25,634 bases of DNA from Desulfobacterales bacterium (GTDB lineage: Bacteria; Desulfobacterota; Desulfobacteria; Desulfobacterales; JAFDCJ01): positions 3,894,761-3,920,394 of the forward strand of contig CP070771.1 in the NCBI GenBank assembly GCA_020345785.1, in the 5' to 3' direction. The notes under the pieces were generated by a model. The model saw only the letters and a program-made list of their open reading frames with translations. It had not been told where the DNA came from and searched no databases. Below, piece by piece: positions 15,985-22,059 of this stretch. A program made the translations under genes and the position numbers. Position 1 is the first letter of the stretch. Every line of letters starts with the position of its first letter.

Positions 15985-17022
15985 ATGGAGGCACTCGTAA
16001 AAACGAAACACGGTAGGGGTTTTATGGAAATAAAAGAGGTCAAAAATCCGGAACCGAATCCAAAGGAAGTCTTGATCAAGATTAAAGTGGCCGGCATATG
16101 TGGTTCAGACGTTCACTTTTATGACGGATCTTTGACCCATTGCTTGCCGCCAGTAATATTAGGACATGAATTTTCTGGAGAAATCGTAAAGGTTGGAAAT
16201 GCGGTCGCTCGGTTTTCGCCGGGTGATCGCGTTGTTTCAGAACCTCACAAGGGAGGCTGCGGTCTGTGCCGGTTCTGTCAAACGGGTCAAGTGGAGGTTT
16301 GCCAGGACAAGCGCGCGATTGGCTACAAAATCGATGGGGCGTTCGCATCTTACATAGCGATGCCGGAAACATCCCTGCACCGCATTCCAGATCAGCTTTC
16401 ATTCGAACATGCCGCCCTTGCGGAACCGCTGGCGGTCGTGGTTAAAGGCGTGCTGGAGAGGTCAAAGGTTTATCCGGAGGACTTTGTCGTCGTTTTGGGT
16501 TGCGGTCCTATCGGCTTGTTGGCGGCCATGGCGGCCAAGGCCGAAGGCGCGCGAAGAGTCATGATTACAGGCACAGATCTGGACGAAGGGATTCGACTCA
16601 AAATGGCTCGTCAAATGAATATCGATCATGTCCTGAATGCCCAGCAAGAAAATATCAAGGAGGCGGTTTTATCTCTTACCAACGGCATTGGTGCCGATCT
16701 TGTGGTCGAGGCCTGCGGGGTTGAAGCTGCTATTCACCAGGCGTTTGACATTTTAAGGACGGATGGACGTATCGCTGCAATCGGTCATACAGGTCGCGAT
16801 TACTTGTCTGTGCCATGGGAAACAGGTTTGCGGAAAGCTGCCCATGTTACCTGGAGCTTCAGTTCAAACTGGGCGAGTTGGGAAAGGGCGGTATCGATGC
16901 TAAGCTGCCATAAAATTGCAGCTGATAAGATAGTTACCCACACCTACCCACTCAAAGAATGGAAAGCGGCCTTCGAGTCGCTTGAGAGATTGGAAGCCAT
17001 CAAAGTCTTATTGGTTCCTTAA
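15985..17022 (+). CDS. Zinc-dependent medium-chain dehydrogenase (sorbitol/threonine dehydrogenase type)
   Basis: A 345-residue MDR-superfamily alcohol dehydrogenase. Catalytic zinc ligands are C39 (AGICGSD) and H61/E62 (GHEFSGE). Structural zinc cysteines are C92, C95, C98 and C106. The NAD(P)-binding GCGPIG is at 172-177. These are intact and typical of polyol dehydrogenases such as sorbitol, xylitol or L-iditol dehydrogenase and of threonine dehydrogenase. A GAGGAGAGA ribosome site precedes the ATG. It is divergent from the truncated SDR and the importer operon, with an SGNH hydrolase 70 bases downstream. It probably oxidises a polyol or sugar to the ketone that the FGGY kinase phosphorylates (inference). 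Confidence 0.92.
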   Translation: MEALVKTKHGRGFMEIKEVKNPEPNPKEVLIKIKVAGICGSDVHFYDGSLTHCLPPVILGHEFSGEIVKVGNAVARFSPGDRVVSEPHKGGCGLCRFCQTGQVEVCQDKRAIGYKIDGAFASYIAMPETSLHRIPDQLSFEHAALAEPLAVVVKGVLERSKVYPEDFVVVLGCGPIGLLAAMAAKAEGARRVMITGTDLDEGIRLKMARQMNIDHVLNAQQENIKEAVLSLTNGIGADLVVEACGVEAAIHQAFDILRTDGRIAAIGHTGRDYLSVPWETGLRKAAHVTWSFSSNWASWERAVSMLSCHKIAADKIVTHTYPLKEWKAAFESLERLEAIKVLLVP

Positions 17023-17092
17023 CCGACAGGATCGAGCCATCGAAATCCAAGCGTTTGTGGACGAACATCTGCATTATTAACGGAAGAAAGCT

Positions 17093-17725
17093 ATGAAAGT
17101 CATACTTTGTTACGGTGATTCCAACACTTACGGCCGGGATCCGGTCACGAAAGGTCGGCTCGACCGAATGACTCGATGGCCTGGCGTGCTCCAGAAGAAA
17201 CTCGGCGAAGAATATTATGTGATAGAAGAGGGATTGAATGGCAGAACTACTGTGTGGAACGACCCCGTACGGGGAGGGAAAAAAAGAAACGGGAGTCTCT
17301 ACCTGTTACCGTGTCTTGAATCACACGCACCAATTGACCTGCTTGTCATCATGTTAGGCACCAATGATCTAAAAGCCAGGTTCTCTGTAACGCCTTATGA
17401 TATAGGAGAAAGTTTAGGCGCCCTGATTGAAATTGCCCAAGGGAGCCGAAGCGGAAAAGATGGTATGGGTCCGGATATTTTGATAATGGCCCCGCCGCCC
17501 CTTGGTAAGCTTACTGAATGGGCGGAAACGTTTCAAGGTGGAGTTGAAAAATCTAAAAAACTTGCCCATTATTATCGTTCAGTTGCATCAACCTACAGGT
17601 GTCTTTTCCTTGACACTTCGACTATTATTCAGTCAAGCCAATTTGACGGCCTGCATCTCGATCCCGAGGATCATCATAAGCTTGGAAATGCTGTTGGAAA
17701 TTTCATTTGCGATTTGAGAGCTTGA
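17093..17725 (+). CDS. SGNH/GDSL-family hydrolase (arylesterase-like)
   Basis: A 210-residue ester hydrolase with the four SGNH blocks: catalytic Ser10 in CYGDSNTYG, Gly50 in GLNGRTT, Asn91 in LGTND, and Asp185/His188 in FDGLHLD. No signal peptide is evident, so it probably acts in the cytoplasm. The close relatives I would expect are acyl- or acetyl-esterases that remove acyl groups from sugars and similar alcohols. It follows the zinc dehydrogenase by 70 bases with a GGAAG ribosome site, so the two are probably co-transcribed. In this context it may deacylate the imported substrate (inference). No damage seen. Confidence 0.87.
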   Translation: MKVILCYGDSNTYGRDPVTKGRLDRMTRWPGVLQKKLGEEYYVIEEGLNGRTTVWNDPVRGGKKRNGSLYLLPCLESHAPIDLLVIMLGTNDLKARFSVTPYDIGESLGALIEIAQGSRSGKDGMGPDILIMAPPPLGKLTEWAETFQGGVEKSKKLAHYYRSVASTYRCLFLDTSTIIQSSQFDGLHLDPEDHHKLGNAVGNFICDLRA

Positions 17726-17891
17726 TAGATTTGCCGTATTTAAGGGCGTGTTAGAACTAGTTGAAAAGCTGAGGATAAATGGCTTCATTTCCAGAGTATT
17801 ACCGATGGAATTGAACAGCCACTCCGTCATTAAGTTTTTGCTTCATCAACTTGTATTTATAATACGATCTTTTTCATTAGCTGAGATCAGA

Positions 17892-18920
17892 TGTGTGATT
17901 CACATAGATCGTTTCAATCTTTTTAACTGCAATTCGATGTAATAATTTAGGTTCTGGATTCTTGGATTTTGCTCATCGTAGTTATTGTAAACGTCTTCCC
18001 AGTATGTTGTCTTTTGCAGCAATTCACAGACGTTATCAATAGGTGACCTGCCATTGAGGGAACCATGCGGACGGTGCCAATAATAGTAATACTCCCATTC
18101 TTAAAGTTGTAGGTCTAAATTTGGCGCTGATAAATTCGCCGTTTCGTAAAATTCGTATAAATCTGTCTGTTGTGATCTTTCTACTTTTCCATTCAAGTGA
18201 GGACTGCCAGGTTTTGTCGGCCTGAATTTAACTGATTGTTCGATCAAATATTCTTGGACCTTGATGGCGAAAAATTCGGTACCCCTATCAGTTTGAATAC
18301 GTTGGATCGGGAAAGGTATCTCCTCCATTACCCTTTCCATAAATAGGATCGTGTTCTTTGCCGTACGCCTTTTATATAGCCCTAAAACACGAAATCTGGA
18401 ACAGTCATCGATAGCTGTACATTGATACTTGCCAGGCGCAACTTTCATAGTATCAAGCTGGACACGATCACCAAGAATGGGTCGCTGATACTGTTTGTAT
18501 CGTTGTTTCCGGCGCTTTCGCTGTAATGGTTTTACATTGTGCTGGGTGAGGACCTTATGAATTGTTGCCAGGGAGAACGGTAGATCGTGATTTCGTATAA
18601 GTTCGTTTTGTATTCGCCGAGCCCCAAGTTTTCTGTTTCTCCGAAGGTCGAGAATTAACGCCTCATGTTCTTTGGTCACCTTTCTGTTGGGGCTTCGGTG
18701 GGGTTTCTTGCTCTTGTCTTGGAGGCTTTCAAGGCCCGATTCTTCAAATCGTCTAAACCATTTTCTAAGGGTAGGTCTTGAAATTCCGCAGCGACGGCAA
18801 ACCAGACCTGCATCTCTTGTCTTTTGATAAAGTTTTATCCATCTAAGGCGTGCTTTTATCTCTGGCTTCATAGCTTACGTTTAATAACAATTAACTTAAA
18901 CGATGTCTATGAATCGCACA
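17892..18920 (-). mobile_element. IS481-family insertion sequence (1029 bp) with 7-bp target duplication
   Basis: The left end TGTGTGATTCA...ATCGTTT (17892-17914) and the right end, read inward as TGTGCGATTCA...ATCGTTT (18898-18920), match at 19 of 23 positions as terminal inverted repeats. The direct repeat GATCAGA flanks the element at 17885-17891 and 18921-18927, the scar expected of a single insertion. The one transposase gene fills the element but carries a stop codon. The insertion sits in the gap between the SGNH hydrolase and the amidase. Confidence 0.85.
17900..18871 (-). pseudogene. IS481-family transposase with in-frame stop
   Basis: The frame opens with a helix-turn-helix (CRRCGISRPTLRKWFRRFEE) and a DDE integrase core: D140 (VQLDTMKV), D195 (QTDRGTEFF) and E231 (HLNGKVERSQ), with the D-to-E spacing of 35 usual for the family. 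It stops at a TAA (18101-18103) after 256 residues. The same frame then continues with family-like sequence (EWEYYYHWHRPHGSLNGRSP) to a stop at 17900-17902. Intact length would be 323 residues. One base change in the TAA codon would repair it. All three catalytic residues precede the stop, so a C-terminally trimmed product would keep them but lose the conserved tail. Probably immobile. Confidence 0.87.
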
Positions 18921-18939
18921 GATCAGATGAATTCATATT

Positions 18940-20340
18940 TTAAGATGCGCTTACTTTAATGGGCCAAGATATATCTATTCCACGCCTCTGCTCATAGTAA
19001 TATGCCAATTGCAGGACTCCTAAGTCATCATATTGTTTGCCAATAATTTGCAGACCGATAGGCAAACCATTATCGGCAAAACCACAGCATATACTAGCGG
19101 CAGGCTGCCTGGTTTGATTATAAAGGCAGGTGAATCCAATATGCGCAATCGGTTTGTCAGGGTTTGGCCCTAATGCATCGGCCGCAAATCCAACCATCGG
19201 CATCACGGGCGAAAGAATATAGTCAAATTTATTAAATGCTTCCATGAGGATGCCTTTTATCTGCTCTATGGTCGCTATAGCCGCCATCAGTTCGACTCCG
19301 CTAACCTCTTCTGCACCTGTGCTCCATTGTCTGATGTATGGCAAAGCATTATGTTTTTGTTCTTCTGTAAATGCATTATATTCGAGATAGGTGCGAACCA
19401 TAAAAAATCGCTCTATTACTTCCATAGGATCAAAATTGAAAGTGAGGGAGATTGGCTCCACTGCAGCATTGGCCTCTTCAAATAAGATGGTAGCACATTC
19501 CACAGCGCGGCTTACCTCTTCTGACACCGATGGGCCGAATCCTATATCAAGCAACATTCCGATTCGCAATCCCTTTAAGTCTCGTGTGAGGTTATCATAG
19601 AAGTTTACCCTAGTTGGCGGAAGGGCCCAGTAATCACGTCTATCAGGTCGAACTAGCGTATTTAATATCAAAGCTGCATCAGCTACAGTTCTGGATAGAG
19701 GGCCAACACAGCGCATAGGATCGGGCGGTATATGTGGAATCCTTCCGTTTGTGGGTTTGAAACCGAAGACCCCGCAGTGAGCGGCCGGCAATCGTACCGA
19801 ACCGGCGATGTCAGACCCTATGGAACATGAGGTTATACCAGCAGCTACCGAACTTGCCGCTCCTGAACTTGATCCGCCGGTGTTATAATCTTTATTCCAA
19901 GCGTTTCGGACAATTCCATGTGCCGAGCTTACGCCGCTGACAAGCATGCCCAAATCGGGTTGAGTGCTTTTTGCAAATATTATCGCACCAGCCTCTTTGA
20001 GCCGCGCAGCAGGTGGGGCGTCCTCTTTCGCAAGTGGTGTGCCTATGAATGCTCTACAGCCACGCCAGTATGGGAATCCTTCCGCCCTAATGCTGTCCTT
20101 TACTGTCACAGGGAGCCCATCCAAATCCCCCTTGGGAGCATTTTGATTCCAACGCTTTTCGGATTTTCGCGCTTCTGCTATGGCTACCTCTGGCTCTATA
20201 GAGAAAAGGGAATTAATATGGGGGTTGAGGGCCTCAGCTTGGTCTAAAGTTGCCTTCATCACTTCAACCGGCGATAATGCCTTCTTTTTATATGCATCAA
20301 TTAGTTCTTTAGCTGTGAGAAAACAGATATCAGATTGCAT
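18940..20340 (-). CDS. Amidase (amidase-signature family)
   Basis: A 466-residue amidase-signature hydrolase cleaving a carboxamide or amide-linked compound. The Ser-cisSer-Lys triad is visible: K81 in VTVKDSIRAEG, the cis-Ser at about 157 in GGSSSGAAS, and the nucleophile S181 in GSDIAGSVRLPA. Length and order fit the family, which includes GatA, FAAH-like and plant-type amidases. No GatB or GatC neighbour is present, so a tRNA amidotransferase role is unlikely. It stands alone between the insertion sequence and a decayed region, in the same direction as the upstream gene remnants. No signal peptide. Substrate unknown; its link with the sugar locus is not supported. Confidence 0.9.
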   Translation of the reverse strand: MQSDICFLTAKELIDAYKKKALSPVEVMKATLDQAEALNPHINSLFSIEPEVAIAEARKSEKRWNQNAPKGDLDGLPVTVKDSIRAEGFPYWRGCRAFIGTPLAKEDAPPAARLKEAGAIIFAKSTQPDLGMLVSGVSSAHGIVRNAWNKDYNTGGSSSGAASSVAAGITSCSIGSDIAGSVRLPAAHCGVFGFKPTNGRIPHIPPDPMRCVGPLSRTVADAALILNTLVRPDRRDYWALPPTRVNFYDNLTRDLKGLRIGMLLDIGFGPSVSEEVSRAVECATILFEEANAAVEPISLTFNFDPMEVIERFFMVRTYLEYNAFTEEQKHNALPYIRQWSTGAEEVSGVELMAAIATIEQIKGILMEAFNKFDYILSPVMPMVGFAADALGPNPDKPIAHIGFTCLYNQTRQPAASICCGFADNGLPIGLQIIGKQYDDLGVLQLAYYYEQRRGIDISWPIKVSAS

Positions 20341-20742
20341 TTTTTCTTTTCCTTATTTTAATAAGTAATATTTCCAACGGCACTATAACCCAAAAGAAGG
20401 CTGAAGTTTCACAACGTGGCGTTTACGGGGGGATTACGGATTTTATCAGTAGACATTTCGAATTCAAATAACCAATTGAGATTAATATCAATAATGGTCA
20501 AGCTCTTTTATTGGTTATAGATCCGATTTCAAATTAAATACGATTTTTGTCTATGTTTTTTCCTCTGGTGCTAATACAAGCCTGTTGCCAAATTTTTCTA
20601 AAAGCTTTACAACCGATCTCTATCGGTTACTAAATTGGTGACTTACGCAATTTCGCATATTGTTATCAAAGCCGGGTTTTAGGTTTTGGCAGTTCCCTAT
20701 TCCCGTTGATGTTATCCTAATTACTATTTGTATATCAATATG
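20341..20742. other. AT-rich gap without a gene, upstream of the amidase
   Basis: No credible coding frame was seen on either strand. Two inverted repeats are present: ATAACCAAT/ATTGGTTAT (20468-20476 and 20510-20518) and AACCGAT/ATCGGTT (20611-20617 and 20622-20628). Either could be an operator for the amidase or an unrelated structure. I could not assign a clean promoter. Confidence 0.4.
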
Positions 20743-21402
20743 TTACCAGAGAATCAACTGTTTAAAGAAATATTGGTGAGATGCCCCTTCCATCTGAATT
20801 GGACATCTTACCTGTTTGTCAACTCCCTGACGTTGCCATTTTGAATATTTGAGCATCCCTAAATGCTCTCCGCGAACCCCCTGCAACCTATAATTCAATT
20901 CTGCCGACAAACTATCCATCGCCGCAGCTCTGGTATAGGTGTTCGCCAGATGGAACATTGTATTACCGGCTTCCTCTGGCCAGACCCAGGCAATCGCCTC
21001 ACGTTCAGGTTATGCAAGTCGATTATGACCATCACCCAATTGATATTCTATCTTATCGTGTTTTTGTACCATAGATACGAAAACTATTGCGGGAAATACT
21101 CCATTCTTCCACTGCAAAGCTAATTTACACCATTCCACCGATTTACCTTTTCCTAATAGAACGGTCTCAATTTTCTCATCAGGTAAGCCCACCAAAGAAC
21201 CTGGTTCAATAAAAGGAATATATGCGCCGGCTCCATTCACCGCATCAGCGATTGGCAATTCTTCTATGAAACTTATTTCAAAATCATCAATAGAGTGATC
21301 ATCTTCATGTATTTCACTAATTGCCCTCTCCATGTCCATAATAGCGTTTGAAAAGGCAGGAGTATTTGGAATATTGATTTGGCGTGAATATCGATTATTC
21401 AT
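20743..21402 (-). pseudogene. ParB-like reading frame interrupted by a stop
   Basis: One frame runs from an ATG (21402; the frame is open to 21462) to a stop at 20743, broken by a TAA at 21010-21012. The first part ends in YQLGDGHNRLA, the type of GDGHNRL motif found in ParB/sulfiredoxin-like nuclease or partition domains. The second part continues PEREAIAWVWPEEAGNTMF and ends near FFKQLILW. Sequence character is the same on both sides of the stop, so this looks like one gene of about 219 codons inactivated by a nonsense change. No ribosome site was seen. The family call rests on one short motif. It lies next to a truncated recombinase, suggesting the remains of an integrated element. Confidence 0.5.
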
Positions 21403-21415
21403 TTGTGAATGGATG

Positions 21416-21874
21416 TTATTTTGTTTTTTTGAGAACAATGATGTTATTTCTTCGTGCCTCAAGGGCGTCAGCTAAAATTTTGGGTGCCCTTTTGGCATAT
21501 CGTCTTGTCATTTCGGGTTTAGTGTGGCCGAGTTGGTCTTGGACCAGGGAAAGGTCATAACCCAAATCAAGCAGCTGAGATCCCAGGGAATGCCTCGTAC
21601 CATTATACATTTTTATTTTAATGCCGACCTTTTTGCCGGCATCCTGCCAGATTTTGTTTAGGTTTTTGGATGTGTATGGTTTGCCGTCGACGCGGACGAA
21701 TACGAAGGGGGATAGGTGGGGCTGAATACTATCTAACACCGTTTGAAAATAGGCTGTAATTTTATAAACTCTGATTCTGCCGGTTTTCGTGGTTTCCCGA
21801 AGTTCATTGTCGGAAAATGCACGACGATGATCGCTCAGGTTTTCATAGGTAGATGAAAGATAGGTGGTCGTCAT
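21416..21874 (-). pseudogene. C-terminal fragment of a tyrosine recombinase (phage-type integrase)
   Basis: The 152-residue frame contains the C-terminal catalytic half of a tyrosine integrase: TKTGRIRVYKI, then R94 in GTRHSLGS (the box-II first His is Asn here, N91), H117 in QLGHTKPEM and the nucleophile Y126 in RRYAKRAP. The N-terminal arm and core-binding domains and the first catalytic Arg are missing. The upstream sequence has stops in all readings I tried, so this is a remnant rather than a misplaced start. It marks a former site of integration beside the STAND-type gene. It overlaps the longer version of the ParB-like frame by 47 bases. Confidence 0.8.
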
Positions 21875-22008
21875 ACGATATCAACCTTTTAGCGCAAGGT
21901 CTTCATTGTATCTTCGTCATCCAAGGCACGAGAGCTACTTGTATCGCAGTTTCGGAGCGGAAACAGCAAGCATTTCGATATTTATAAAGAAATAAAAAAA
22001 ATTGCACA

Positions 22009-22020
22009 CGAATCGATTCG
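22009..22020. terminator. Palindrome and T-run after the STAND-type gene
   Basis: The perfect palindrome CGAATCGATTCG lies about 40 bases past the stop codon of the 930-residue gene. On the minus strand it is followed after eight bases by a run of eight T. The stem is short and the T-run not adjacent, so it is a weak candidate terminator. The position downstream of a possible variable repeat is also where diversity-generating retroelement targets can carry a hairpin. Confidence 0.3.
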
Positions 22021-22059
22021 CTTTTTTAGTCGCTTACGCGGCGAAAAGTAAACAGATGT

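Noticed and set aside
18101..18103. Stop-codon readthrough or recoding in the IS481 transposase
   Set aside because: TAA is a poor recoding stop and the element family is not known for it; a nonsense mutation explains it.
18940..20340. GatA subunit of the tRNA amidotransferase
   Set aside because: No gatB or gatC next to it and it is divergent outside the triad; a general amidase is safer.
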